Notes under the pieces: generated by a model
The model's database searches: none
Told to the model about the DNA's origin: nothing
Seen by the model: only the letters and a program-made list of their open reading frames with translations
Assembly (NCBI GenBank): GCA_013398175.1
Contig: VZRZ01003845.1
Span: 459,900 to 523,899, forward strand
Direction: 5' to 3'
Source: Climacteris rufus
Lineage: Eukaryota; Chordata; Aves; Passeriformes; Climacteridae
DNA length: 64,000 nt
In this document: positions 12,401-27,400 of the stretch, one piece after another
Numbering within the stretch: position 1 is the first letter of the stretch
Layout: every line of letters begins with the position of its first letter
Position numbers and translations under genes: made by a program

Positions 12401-15400
12401 GCTAAATCAGAAATGGAGTTCACTGGTTCACAAAGACAGACAAAGGATTTTCCCAAGCAAACCTTACCACTGTCAGAGTGTATTTAGAATTGCTCATTTT
12501 CGTTTAGCAATAAACTTCTTTATAATCTAATTTTTTTCACCATCCTTATGCAGAAAGAGCTAGTGAATTTGTAACATTTTCAATGAAAATCCTACCAATC
12601 TTCTCACTTTGATTTTTTAAGTAAATGGCCCAAAAACATAGAAAAAGGGGAAGATGTCTTTAGATAGAAGACATGACATGTGGACACAAATATCAGAGTA
12701 ATTCCTGATCGTTTCACTATTTAAATATGTATACATTTCACCTTTTCCTGGAAACACTTTATGACATTTACAGAAAGGAAAAGTAAATATAATTCCCCTT
12801 TCCAGAAGGTTATAATAATTTTGTGTCACCTTCAAAAGATAATTCAAAGATTAGGCTCAAACTGATTTTACACAGGAAGAAGAAAGGAAAAAAAATCACT
12901 TTTAAAGGCTGCTTGACACCATCAGCTTAGATGAATATTAGAATATTACTAAGTAACCATACAGTCTGACATGTGGAATATAGCATGTAAATACTTAATT
13001 AAAAAATTTACTATGTTAGAAGAGATAATTTTAAATACTTGAAATTTCACACTCCTCTCTGTTAGATCCTACCTGCTGCACGACTTCAGGGGGCAGTTCC
13101 GATTTCCACTGCTTGAGCTGCCGGGATGCAAAGGAATGTAAGGCATAGGAAATGGTGCCATATTCAATCCACAAGGACAGGTTGGAGCTGTCGATCTCCA
13201 GGGCTCGTTTGAAGCAATTCAGGACAGGGGTGGAGTGCTTCCAGATGGGGCCATCGCTTTTCAGCTCGTTGGAGTTCAGCTTGTCCTGAATGCGGCTGGC
13301 TCGGGCCAGAGCCATCCCAGCCCAGGAGTCAAACCTGTGCAAAAAAGGACATAACACGTGAACAAACTCCTCCCTGGGCATTGCACTGAAGGCATAGACA
13401 AGGTTCATGCTGCTGTATCTGCAACTTTTTCCTCCCTTCATCACACTCTCCCTCAAAACAGATTTTTGCATCTCCTCCTCCCCTCAGAGTAGAACACAAG
13501 CTCGAGAGCCTAAGTCATACTGATTTTATTAGAGTTTCCTAATTACACACTGTGCCCAGTAATTGTCACACATGGAAAACAGATGAAAAATCAATGTTTA
13601 TTTGCCATGCAAAACCAGTCTATCTACACTTCTAATGGCATTACTCTTGTTAGTTTTTTTCTCAGTAACCACTCTCCCATCCAGACGTTGTCACCCGTTA
13701 TTTCCATAGGCCAGCAGACAGACATTATGACACCCTGCATCCTTGGACTGAACTGTGTATAGTCTTTACCATAATAACTTTTAAGAATAAAAATAAAACC
13801 AAAAATGCATTCAAGTAGGAAAATTCTGATGAACTAGAACTGTAATTTCTGACTAAGGGCCTGTTCAGGGCCCAGCCCTGTGTTTTATTGACAACACAGT
13901 CTGAAGGGTGGTTTCCATAGGCTCCAATCTTACATCTGGGGTCAATTACTCTGGAGTTTTTCCATTTTACCATGATTATAACACCAAAGGAATAACCATA
14001 ATGTTCTCACATTTTGGCTTGCAATTTCTTCTGGTTCCAACTGAAAACCCATTTCTAGGTCAAGTGACCTCAACAGTCAGATTCCTGAGGGGAATGGAAC
14101 AGGAACTGCAGTACAGACAAGTAACATCCCATTTGACTGGGGTAAAAATACTATGCTACCACATAAGGCATCTTCTGAGCAACAGAATGTCATACATTAA
14201 AGTAAAAATGAATCCATTAATTTCTTTATGCATTTAGGTTTTTAAATATCAAAACTACAGAAAAACAGGCAGGGGTGGTATTGGTAATTTCTTTATCAGG
14301 CTTCAAACAAAAGTTTTGGCCATTTGCTAGTCACAAGTCCCAGACTAGAAGATGCAATAACATTAAACTAAAGCTATTTCCTCTGAAGATTTTACATCTA
14401 AAATTGCTCTGTGCCTTCACCTTCCCTTTCGTCTCTGTTACGTGACTGGATTTAGAAACAATTTTCTTGTCTCAAATCTATCAAATTAGGAGTTTTGTCA
14501 CTGACCCTGATCTATCAACTTCAAGGAGAATTAAAATGATAACTAACACCTAATATGCAAACTCTATATTTAATCAGCAAATTTTAAAGTTATTTAATTT
14601 AATTTAGAAGACTGTTATTCAGACATGCTTTATTTTTTAGATGAGAGAGCTTAATCTTGATGGTATTTCAGTGAGTTGTAAATTACCAAGAAACAAGGTG
14701 GTTTTGTCTAAATATCACTTAAATACTTTACTTATATTCTCTGTGTAGTTCTCTAGCAGCAAAATCAACATTTTTAGAAAGAGGTCAGCCTAAACAGTTG
14801 ATCCACTAAAGGATGCTATTTGTGCTATAGCTATGCTATTAAATGATGACATTTTTCACTCCTTATCATGCATGAACATGCCAAAGCAAAGAACAAAATG
14901 TACTAACAGTTCATCCTTCACAGTTATTATTTTAATTTAGCATTCTCCCCCTCCCATTTTTTGGGTTTAGTTTCAAAACGATCAAATATTTAGCCCTACA
15001 TTTTGGTTTTTGTTTTCTTTGTTGGGTTGTTTTAGAGATGCCTTTAATTATACAATGGACCTATGATAATGGATTGTAGGTGGGGGTTTTTTCACTCCTA
15101 AAAACAGTTATCTGCTTTTCAGTACTGAAAGAAGTGAGAAGAATAAAGGATGTGCAGCAGGATTCAATAATAATTACCTGTTTGGACAAATACAAATGTC
15201 GTGCATGTAAAATTTAATGGCCTTAGACTGTTCTTTGTTCTTGAAATGATAGTCTGCCAGAAGATAATACAACTCAGTCACCACTGGTGGAGAATAGTCT
15301 GCACCCTCTGGGAGAGATGGTGCCTGAAAATAAGAAGAGCAAAGGTTCATATTAAATGAGCTGCACATTTGCTTCTTCCTTGTAGTAGAAGTAGCCTTTT

Positions 15401-18400
15401 CATCACAGGATATGAAGGTTTGGAATATGAAGGCAGTGAAAGTATTTCACAGATACACAGAGCACTCACAAACACTAATGAACATCTCATACTGATTTCA
15501 CATTCAAAGACTAAAAGCTTTGGTGGTATCATTCTTATTTTATTTAAATGCAACTACCCATGGAAACCAAACATCATGCAATAAATCGTTCCACTAATAA
15601 TCTCAAAGTCAATATAAAAATAGCAACATTAATTTTTACTCCCTTCAATTTAATTTTTTTAGAAACAATTAATTATACCTTGCTGCATGTTCCTTCAATA
15701 TAGGCAGATACAGTCTCTAGGCTTAGCATAGGCTTGTCTGTTCGAGGAACAATTGTAGCAGTTTTCTTCAGAAGGTTGGCCAAATCAGCAGACACAGTAC
15801 TGGTTTTGTAACTATCAAATTCTGGAAGAGTTTTAGGCTTAAAATATTCAAACATGAACAAAGCATCTTCCCATGTCAGATCAACCTGAAGAGGGAGGTA
15901 GATGAGAGGGGAAAAGAAGTATTCCAAATTCCAAAATTCAAGTATAGTAATGAAGGCTTTCTGTGGCCTTTCTAGTTCATAAGTATATAGACTCTACTCT
16001 AGCAGGAACCAAATTAAACATCCCCAGAACAGGGCTAAAGGTGCTACTAATTTATGCTGCTCACATACATTGCTCACCAATTTAACAGAATAAGGTATTG
16101 CTGTAACTAAGTGCATGTCACCAAACAATAAAGTCATTCTACTTGCTTAGAAAGTTGCTCAGAAAAGTTGTTTATAAGCAAGAATCAGTTGTAAACATCA
16201 TGAGTGACATAGAGACCATGGGTAAGATATGGAGAAGAACTCTGCAGCTTCAATTTCAGAGTCAAGTAAGAGTAAATGAAATCAGAATCAGACAAAATTC
16301 TGAGACTCTTCAAACTCTATACACAAAGTTACTTCCAGAGTTTATTCCTCATTTTCTCTTCACTTTTCTTTCTTGAAAGCAGTAAAAATACCAAAACAAT
16401 TTACAGTTCTCTTCTGCTAGACTAAGTTTTTTTCCTTTAGTTGTTCACCTTAATCCCTTACAGTACATTTTGTTCTGTATTGAAAAACAGGGAAGTTCCA
16501 CAGGGTAATCTCCTTATACTTTCCTTTTACTTACTTATACCCTTTTTCTCATTATCTTCACTTTCTAAGATAGATGTTTAAGATACAGAATTCCCAAATA
16601 TTCAATGAACAATCATGTAAGAGCATTTGTGTATTTAAAAATGTTTGTTCAACAGAGCCAGACAATCAGTTTTGCTTGTATGAAAATGGTTTTGATTGAT
16701 AATTCTATGATCATTTGCATTTGGTAAGTGCAAAAATAACTGGAGGTTTCTGAACAAAATCACTGATGGTTCAAGGCAGGGCATTGTATCACTGACCTGT
16801 TTTTTCTCTCCCTCCCTTAATATTACAACCCTTAATATTATAATATTCCCAAGGTGATTTGTGATTGTTCTTCTCCCAAATTCAACTGAATTTCACTTTT
16901 CTCATAAACAGCTACCAGGTATTTACCATCAGAGGTGTCACAGTAAGTGATAATAAAATGTACTTGCAAATTTTTAACAGTGACATTTTTCACTTTCATT
17001 AACTGCAAGGCTGGCTCCTAAAGTTTTCTTCTCTCAAGCTGTCTTTTCCTCTCTAAATTTTTCTCAACCTTGAACTTCTTCTCAGCTGAAAACAGGAAAG
17101 TGATAGCTTAATATCATAAACTTCTCAATATTTTCAAGATGGCAGACTACTGTGGATAAGACTACACTAGCATTTAATTTAAAATATCTGACTTATTATA
17201 GTTATAATTTTTAAAATATGAAAACTTGCAATGTGTAAAATACATAAAATTTATAAGGAAATAAAACTAATCTTTCTCCAAAATATATTAAAGTGTATTA
17301 GAACAAAACAAGTGTCACTTCAAGATATTCCAGTGACATTAAATAATACATAACTTACCTGCTGTACTGAATGCTCTTCTAGGTACCTTGCTTTGCTTTT
17401 TTTGCTCGGGAAACCATATAAACAATAAAAACACTGTTCCAAGGCTGTTTCCAGCTCTTCTTTGTATGGATGAGTATCTTCAGAAGTGGATGCTGCGAGT
17501 TCTTTTTGCAGTACTTGAACCTACAAGCCAAACATCAATGAAAAGGTCACCTGCAAGCTGAAGATCACAGTAAGTTACCCAGCTGTCTGAAGGCAGATGA
17601 TGAAAACAACATTAAAGAATTACATGCATTTTTCCCCAACTACAACTGAATATTACACCTGTATTTCTGTACACTAGTCTCACACAAGTAATTCCAATGG
17701 CACTGCAGCTGCATTGAAGTGCTTTTAGTTTTCTTCCTATGTTAATTCACAAACTCTTATCTTTAATCAATGAGATTAGATATCAGCTTCATGTTTCAGA
17801 CCTAAAATTATTCAAAGTTTTCCCCTGCACACCAAGTTTCCTTCGTGAGTATAAACACTGCAGTTCATCAATCCTGTGAAAAGGAAAAGGTACAGAAGAA
17901 CTTTTGCCCTAATTCACAACCACCAATTTCCTCTGCATGAAAAAGGCAGGATGGAGAGGACTTTGCAAAAAAAAGAAGAGACAGTCAATAAAAATTTGGC
18001 TAAAAGGACTATAGAATTGCACAGTAGGAATAGTATTACACAGATGGCTACACACCAAGGAAAGTGGCTGGATTGATCCCAAATGACTAAACACTGTAGC
18101 AAGCTGCTATCTTTACCTTCAACAATGCCAGACCAAGTACCCATCAGCAGCATATTTTGGAAGATGCTAATACTCTACGACATTAATTAAAAAAACTGCA
18201 ATTCAATGCCAAAAGACAAGAGGTAATTCTTTGAAAATTCTCAAAGCTTCCATAAAATCAAGCCAAAAAGGAACACATTCCAGGAAGACATTTCAAGGTC
18301 AATACAAACATGTTCACCAAGAATAATCTGTGTAGTGGGATTCTGGACACTTACTTCAAAACCAAAACAAAACCCACACTTAACCACTGAGGTTTAATAT

Positions 18401-21400
18401 TCAATTTCAATGTGTTCCACTATGAAATTTCAATTTAAAAAAAAAAAAGTCTAAGTAGAAATTACATTATTAATATCTTACACAACCAACAGCAATGTAT
18501 CATGTGTGCCTCCCCAATATCACAGTGCACTGGTTATGTCTAAAGAAAACACATTTGAAGTGGTAGAAGTGATCTTACTGAATCCCAACAGACACCTCAT
18601 TCCCATCACTTTCCCTGTATGAATTTGAGAACAACATTTGAAACTTACAGAAAGTGTAGCTAAATAAGCTGAAGGAAAACGTGAGCATCAGAGGATACTG
18701 TAACAAAAGCATGATATTCCTACTGCTGCAAACAAAAGCACATCTAACAGCAGTAACAGAATTCTCACTTCAACAGTGTTCAAAACAATTTCCTGTGTTC
18801 TTATTCAGCTTTTAAGTTCTTGGCAGAAATCCAGAATTGCTCCTAATAATTCAGACTATTGCTAAAGGACTTAACTACATATTAAAACCTTCTCTTGAGC
18901 AGCACATTCATCCACAAGCAATACAACATCCTCGAGCAGACAGTTCACCTACAGATGGTGATCATTTAAGACAAGCCTTTAAAACACATTTAACATTCTT
19001 GGAAGCTGCCTTTCTCTTCAAATAATTAATCCCATTTTATCTTTGACTTTCCCTATCCTTCCAACACCTTCTTGTCTCTGAAAACTAAATTCTTGTGTTT
19101 AACAATACTATGTTATATTTTAACTTAAGAAGTGGGCAATCCTGTTAGTGAAAACTGAACATTTTGTTTAAAGTACCTGATGACATTTGCAAAGATCTCA
19201 CTGTAAATACATTCCCAGCTCTCAGTTATCTGTACTGTCCCCAGGTTCACAAACCACACTCTGTGCCTCCCCAGGCTGTGGATACAGGCACATTGTACAG
19301 ACACAATTTAGACTCATCACTTAGGAGCACAACATCCCTGGGGCAAGCTCGAGCCTGGAAACAGCCAATCTATTTTCATGAAGCACAGGGCCTGAGCTAA
19401 TAAGCCCTCTGGATCCCTGCAGGGGCAGCTCAGGTGTACCAGCATTATGCTCCTAACACCAGGGAGGCTGAGGAGAGCAGGACACGGAGATAATCTGATA
19501 GTTCTACCCTGAATCACCCTCAGTTCAAACACTGCTCATTCCCTGCAGCCCTGCCAGGGTGAGCTGACTGCTGCAGAACCCCTCAGGCTCTCTGTGCCAT
19601 CCTTCCCAGCTGTCTACATTACTGTCCTGGACGTGCTGCTGCTCAAATGCAGAGGTAGATGGGGTCTGGCACTGAGCTGTGCCTAATAAGCTCCAGGGAG
19701 TGCTGAAAAGGGAAATTAAGAGATTCCTGAGTAGCTCTATGCAGAACTAATCATGATTTTCTCGTGGCTGAAGGTAATAAACCTCAATGAAGTCAAGCTG
19801 AATCTGTAAAGTGCCACTGAGAAGTCCCTGCAGAGCACAGCCCAACGGATGCCACAGCACTGCATTATCTGGGATTTGCCAGCAGCCAGGCTACCCCAGA
19901 CTGCCAGGGCTCTGCTCAGGGGAACTCTGACTGCACTTGGGGTTCTAAGCTAAGAGAAAATGAGCAAACATATAGAAATATTCTACTTCAACCATAGGAA
20001 ATTTCTTTTCTGGTGTAACAATGAGACCTCAAGGAATAATCTTAAAAAGGTCAACAATGAATGGGTAGGTCCTTTCATCTAATAATGCTACAGCATAACT
20101 GCCCTGACAGCCATTTCTGGAGCATATTAGATATAACACACTCATCTGGAACACCAGAGCAAAGAACAGCCCTCACACACAGGGAAGTGGAGGGCTCAAG
20201 AAATTCTTAATTCTCATCATTTTTCAACAGATTAACTCCACATGTATATTTTAAATAGTATTTAGTTAATAACATGGAAACAATACAACTACTATTTTTT
20301 CAGACAGTGCTATAAAATCACGGTAGATATAAGCAAACAAGACAAATTTATCAACTCCAGAACAACTAAATGCATCACAGCTTCAGGACAAATCCAGGTA
20401 ACACCACAGGATGTGGGAGCAATCAGCAGCATTCCAGTTGTGCAGCTGAGGACAGATGATGGCCTGCAAACTCTACTCTTGTGATTTGGAAGAAACAAAT
20501 AACCAAGTTATTCAAAACTGAATTTTCTTGGCTGACATTTTAAATATGCTCTTTTTATGATGAATAGTATTAAGTACACTGAAAATGTGCAAACCTTACC
20601 TAACACTCGACAAATTCAGATCTGTGAAGTAATCAACTTCTATAGAATCACTGAGGTAAGAATATGGAATCCCACTGTGGTATTTTAATAGCAATTTTAA
20701 AGATGTAACACTACAGTTTTTGTCAGCTTGTAAATGATGTACAGTACTACCAGACTGCCTGATTATTCCTACTTCCCTTTCAAATCCCAGGAACAAAATA
20801 AAATACTAGTGCAAGAAGCAAAACAGAGGAGAAAAATCAGAGGAAAAGATTTTTCTTCTCAGTGAGGTAAGTCTAGAAAACAAAGGGAAGTATGACAGAA
20901 GCAGACCAATGGGAAAGGGTCTGGAATAACACACCTTTGCTATTCAGATTAAACTGACTGAAACTTTCATGTGTTTGGGAGAAGATGGAAAGTGGATTAA
21001 AAGTGTATCTTTAACATGAAGACAAGGCAATGAACAATCTAACATAACCTTGAAGTTGTTTCCTGCTTTGAGATGTGGGTTGACCAGATGACTTTTGGAG
21101 ACCAACCTGAATAAATCTCAATTCTTCTATGATGCTAACACTTACATAGAACTTGAGCAGAGCACCATCTGAATTGCAACACCAGGATCTTCTTCCCAAA
21201 TACTCATGAGCTGTGTTCAGCAGCATAAGTGAAGAAGGCAACATAGGGGTATCAGGACTCACTGGAAGGAAGAAGTTGGTAAATATTAAAGTGGCACAGA
21301 ACTGCATTAAATCCAAGTCAATGCTTCAACTGGCAATAAGCTCCCTCTGTGGTAGGAAAGTGATGCTTGCATAGCCCTCTACTCCCTTCAGCCAGCAAGA

Positions 21401-24400
21401 TAAGACAACAAACAAGTATTTTATTACTTATATTCCTGAGCTAGATGGTAAGGGGCTCAGGTCCAATATGTAAAAGTGAACAAATAATCCACCTTCTTCT
21501 CCCTGGTTCTGCTGCTGCTGGCAGCAAAGGGATCGAAAAGCATCTTCCTCATGCTGGATGATCCTGTGCAGGATAATCCATGGAAGCACAGAGGAGACAT
21601 ATGGTTCTTTTGGTTCTTCCTGCACTGCCATGCTGCAGTCTATGATCTAACAAAGAAACAAACATACAGACAAAGTGATGCAAAGCAAAGGTCAGGTGTG
21701 AATCCTTTCCAAGCAACCTAAAGCTGGCAACACATTTTATCCTAAGGAAATAATGTAAAGTTCAGTCTCAGCTTCTCACAGTGAGTGCCTATAAAAATGC
21801 TAAAAATAGATCAGCTGGTAGGGGAAGGGTAGCAGATTATTCCTCTTGCACCCTCATTTTCCATCTAATACGATATACAAACAATTCATAGCAAGCAAAT
21901 ACACAGCATGAATTCTTAGTGTTAGTAAGCCTCACTATTGTACAAGAAATTTATCTACAAACCAGACAGAAGAGGAACTTACAAAAAACCCTGAATTCTT
22001 GATCAGGTCTTACAACTGCTAAAAACCAACTAGAATCATTAACAGGTGCTGTATAAATGATGTACCTGAATACTCTGTTCTCCAGAATTTCAAAACATTC
22101 CATAACACATACAACTTTACACAATGAGAGTATGATTTTGTGAAGGTCCTTGGCTTTTACTGAAATAAATTGAGATTTGAGAATTGCAAGCACATTGAAT
22201 TTTGACATTAACTAGACCTGCTTCCTAATAGAACTGTGAGCCTGTCATTTGTTACCTGGACTGAAAATGTTCATTCAGTACTTTTAAGGTTTGAAAGTAT
22301 GTTCTGTAAAAGGCCAAAATTAGCTGTATTTGTAATTCTAGAAGCAGTCCACATAACACTTTTTCCCTGCCCTGTTCCCATCACCCTCTCTGTTTTCACT
22401 AGAAAAACTCTTAGCTTGGCCAGCACTTGCAAGCAATTCTACCATGCCTGTAAGGCTTAAGGGATCTTCTCTTCCAGCCTGAAGCACCTACAGCAAGGTC
22501 AGTGCCATAACCTACAAGCTACACCCAGCCAGCTCAATCAATCTCCCCATTATCACCATTTCAAATAGCCTAAAACCAGTGTTGTTCCTTGAGTTATCTT
22601 AGCACCATTCTTTGACTATTTCAGGCAGCCTGGTGCCTACAGGTACCTGCTGGTACTGATTGTAGCACAGGTGAGCTCAGTGCATCTCTAACACACTGAA
22701 GGCTATGATAATGCTCACTTAATGTGATCATGCTCATCTTCCCAAAAATGCAACAGAAACGTAACCAAAACCAGCAGTGTGAGTGGGTGGGCATGCTGTA
22801 GCACGTCTGTATCATGCCTGAGGGTGTGCAGCACACAACACATCCTTCCCAGAGCCCGTGCCCAGGTTACCTGGATCAGGTTGTTTGTTAACCGAACGAG
22901 GCTGGGGGTCACAGAAGAATCTTTCAAGATGCTGTTCACTGATGATAATGAAGTATCTATTCCTGTGAGCAGCTGTGTTACCGTAGCAACCCACTCCTCT
23001 TTAGCAGAGGCTGCTGTCATATTAATCATCTGCTGAATTGCTTCATTCAAGGCAACATCTGAGCATTCAAAGCATTGCTTGTAATCTTTCAGCTTGAGCA
23101 GGGAGTCCTAGGGAATATAAATATGAAAAAAATCTATTATAACAATGAAGAGTTTATTTTAAACATGAATGCACAGCAGGGCAAAGCAAAACACTATATT
23201 CAGTTAATGTGATTACTTCAATGAAACAGAACAGAACACCTTTAAATATAACATTAAAAGGACAATAGGAGGTGCATGGACCCTGGATGCCAAATACACA
23301 AGTAGGATCTAAATACAAAATAAAGTCACCACATCTTTCTACTTTAATAAGAGATGCAAGGGAAGAATATAGGAAAAGGATGGCTCTATGTCTGTAATTC
23401 TAATGACCTACAGCTGAATAGAGCCCTTACAGAAACACGGTTTGGCTCTTTATGATCTTGTGCTACCATTTTATTACTTCATAAACAACAAAATAGCAAC
23501 TCCAAGGCCAGTGTTATAGCAACATTCTCCTGCTTCTTTCTACTCTGAAGAGGTTGAGTCATGAGATAGCATGGAAGCTGTAAGATTGGGTTTAATCCAG
23601 TTATAAGAGCATCAGTCTTCTTTTGTGCAAACTTTTTTCCCCCCAGATAACCTGATATGCTCAAATTGTTCCCACTGTTGAGCTCATTTATACACTTATT
23701 TTTATAATATCAAATGGACTAACTCTACAGTAATTACACTGAATGTATCAACAGTTTCTCATTCATGCAGGAGAGAAACATGACACCATAAAAATCATTC
23801 ATATGCTAGATAACCAAGTTTCAGAATGGTTCTAAGTCACCACATAGTCAACAGCAGCATGAATCCATCCAAAAAATAAGTCAGCAATGATTCAAGTTGC
23901 TGTTCATTTCACAGAGGCCTCAACATCTTATATCTTTAGCCACAATCTCTGTCAGCAAAAGCTGGCACGTTGCTAATGATGTCAATAAAGCTGTGCTGTT
24001 CAGAGCATTTACAGATTTGGTTCCATGTTTTGCTTTGTAAATCAGACTCATTATCCATTAACATGCACTCTAGAAATCTCTTCATCCTATTTTCAGGAAT
24101 AAATCTTAATCCCTTGCCAAACCAGAATTTTTAAGAAACAAACCAAACCTGCAGGAGAAGCAGCTGTGCTGGTCTCTCTGGTATGGATGTTACAAACTCC
24201 AGATGCTTTGCTCTGCCGTAACCATTAAAGCACAGCGTCGGACGGAGCAGATGCACCACTGCATTATAATCCCCTGCCTCATACAGGCGCTGGATCTCTT
24301 CCAAAGATTGACATCTCTCCAGAGATTTTAGGTTCTTTTCAATCTGCAAACATCACAGATCATATAATCCAACTTTTGTTTTCACATCTATCTGACTAGC

Positions 24401-27400
24401 GACACTTCTCCCAGCAGTTTAGCTGTAAAGCTGTGTGAACTCTACAGCTACATCCAGGAACATAAACCAGAAAGAAAACACCTCCCCTGTAATACTTCAC
24501 CCATTCCACAGATTCTTAACAAATACATAGTGTATGACTAAGGCACATGGAAAATATGGAGGTGATTTGTGACGACCAACATGGCTTCACTAAGGCCAAA
24601 TAGTGCCTGACAAATTGGGTGTAACCCCTTGCACGTTGGGCTTACAGCGTTGGGGGTTGAGGGAAGAGTGACTGACATCTACCTGGACTTGTGCAAAGCA
24701 TTTGACACTGTCCCAGGCAACATCCTTAACTCTGAGCTGCAGTAGCTTGGATGTGATGGATGGACCACTTGGTGGATATGGAATTGGCTGGATGTTCATA
24801 ACTCAGAGAACTGTGGTCAATGGCTCACAGTCCAAATGGAAAGCAGTGACAAATGATGTTCTTCAGGGGTCGGTGTCGGGACCAGAACTTTTTAACATCT
24901 TTGCTGGCAACAAAGCATACCCTCAGCAGGTCTGCTAACAATGACAAACTGTGGGGTGTGGTGGACACACTGGAGGGGAGGGATGCCATCCAGAGGGACT
25001 TGACCAGGCTGGAGAACCTTTGTGAACCTCAGCAAGTTCAACAAGGCCAAGTGCAAGGTCCTGCACCTGCGTCAGGGCAATCCCAAGCATAAGTACACGC
25101 TGGGTCAAGAATGGATTGAGACTGGCCCTGGGGAGAAAGACCTGGTGGTGCTAGTGGATGAGGAGCTCAATATGACTCAGCAATGTGTTTAAGATTTTAA
25201 ACTTTATTGCCTTGAAGTCCAAAATCAAACATTTCTATGCTGCAAGAATACATCCTGCAGAAGGACTTCAACACAGGAGACACTCTTTAAAAGTGCACAC
25301 AACTTCTTATGTGACAAACAAACTGCTGAACTAGACAGCTCAGTTCAGCAAAGGTGAAATTAATGTTTAAGAAAAGAAAACACTGATTCAATAATCTACT
25401 GCTGTAGATGCAGCTGCTTTAATATTTTTATTTTGCATAAAAGTGATCTAAAGTTGTACAGGACCAACAGATCCAAAAGCTGGAATTTTTGAAGAGAGGG
25501 TGGCCTTGACATAATCTTCAAACTACAAACCTTTCACTCTGAGGTATAATTAACTTACACCACAAAAGAGCTAATTCAGATGACATTTGAGACTGGGAGA
25601 CATGGAGGGTGAGGGATGGAACAGGGAACATACACCTGCAAATTAATTCTTACCTCTTCTAAAGAGACAACAGAATCAACATGTAGATTAGGCAACCGTA
25701 TTACGATGCTACACTCATTGCCAGCTTTAGCTTGAGTGGTAGTGCAGTTCTGTAGCATTTCAGTGCAGATATCATAGTTTTCAAGTGCCTGCTCCATGTC
25801 TCCCTGTAGAAACAGTACAGAGGAAAACAATCAACCAAAAAGTCCTGGAGTTCTGACTGCAGCAAGGTTCTCCAAAGCTTGTGGAAAATGTTTCAATTTA
25901 ATGCAGGCACTGCCGGTGTGATTACTGCATGTCCTTACAAATAAAAACCAGATTCAACTGAAAATCTCAAATTAAAGCCAAAATACTTAAAAATATTTTA
26001 TCAATTACTTCAATAACAGGTAAAACAAATTAGAAAACTAGAATTCAGCTTGCATAAATTTGTAAGATTAGTCTGGAGTACTAAAATCCCTTTCCTTTAA
26101 AAAGAGGAAGAGTAAACCAGCGGAAATAACTCTTCCATCTGTGTAAATAAAAACATTGAGTCAAGAAACAATTTTATATTCTGCAAAGTGAATGAATTCT
26201 ACTTGGCTCTGTGCAAAGTAGTTACTGAAGTTGAGAGGTCAGGAAGGAATGCAAGCTGCACAGGCAAAATACAACTCTGCTTATCACAAGGAAAAAAATG
26301 CCAGTGGCTGCACAGAAAATCACATTTTTCCTAAATAATTTTATTAGAAAGGAATTCTTAGGTGCAGAAAAGGAAGAAGAAGTAAGGGAAGGAACAAGTT
26401 AGTTTATGCTTGTGAAACTGACTCACATAACTAGTTGACAATTTATTTAAACATAATTAATGCATAAAACAACTCTCTTTGATGTCCCAAGGAAGCAACA
26501 CTTAGAGGGGAAAAAAAAGACTGGGATCAAATAACATTTCTTTCAAATTATTCCCTTAGTGATAGGTTTAAAACTCTCTGCTTCAAAATTTGCATATTAA
26601 ATTAAAAGTCTTCAAAAGAAGAATCATGCTACCTTGAAAAAGCAGAGGGAAGAGTAATAAAACAGAGTCTGCTTCAGTTAAAATCTGCATTTTGGACTGC
26701 CTGAGACTTTGATAGTGTCCACAAATCCAGGTCCCCAAAAATCTATGTTCTGCAGCTACACAATACTACTCCAAGTAACTTTAGCACAAGTATTTTTTTT
26801 TAAGCTGAACATGAGTTAATTTAAACAAAGACTTATATATCAAACATATCTGAGTATTTGCTTAGCATGTGAGACCTCCTACTTCATTTCCACCACAACC
26901 CTCAGAGACAGTTAATTCTATTTAAAAGTAAAATGAAATCACTATGTTTTGAGCTGATTTTATCCACGTGCCTCAAAGAGCTGAGATTCCCAAATCAGCT
27001 GTATCTGAACAATAGACTTGCACTTGAGAAAAAGCAGTATTTGTGAGATGAGCAGTAAACCCCACCTGCAGTGCCAGAAAGCGAGCCTTGAGCCAGTACA
27101 CCCGCGTGACAAACTCCATCCAGCCCTCCTCAAACAAATCGCGCTGCGAGGACGCAAACGACAGCTGCAACAGGTCTCCCAAAAAATGAGTTCCTGGGAA
27201 GTCAGGACCAAACTTTCCATTCACAGAGGCAGCAGGACAATTTCGAGGAGAAACTGCAAGTCAATTGATGACATGTTATCATAAAGTTACCAGAATCCCA
27301 TGGAAAGAGTTCCACATAATGGAATTCCAAAGGTACCGATCTACTTAAAGGCAAACAATTGATAGACCAGTAAAACACAGATCTGGAAGATATTAAGAAA

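Noticed and set aside
24702..25092. Two plus-strand ORFs within CABIN1 intron 15
   Set aside because: They are fragments of a dead CR1 reverse transcriptase.
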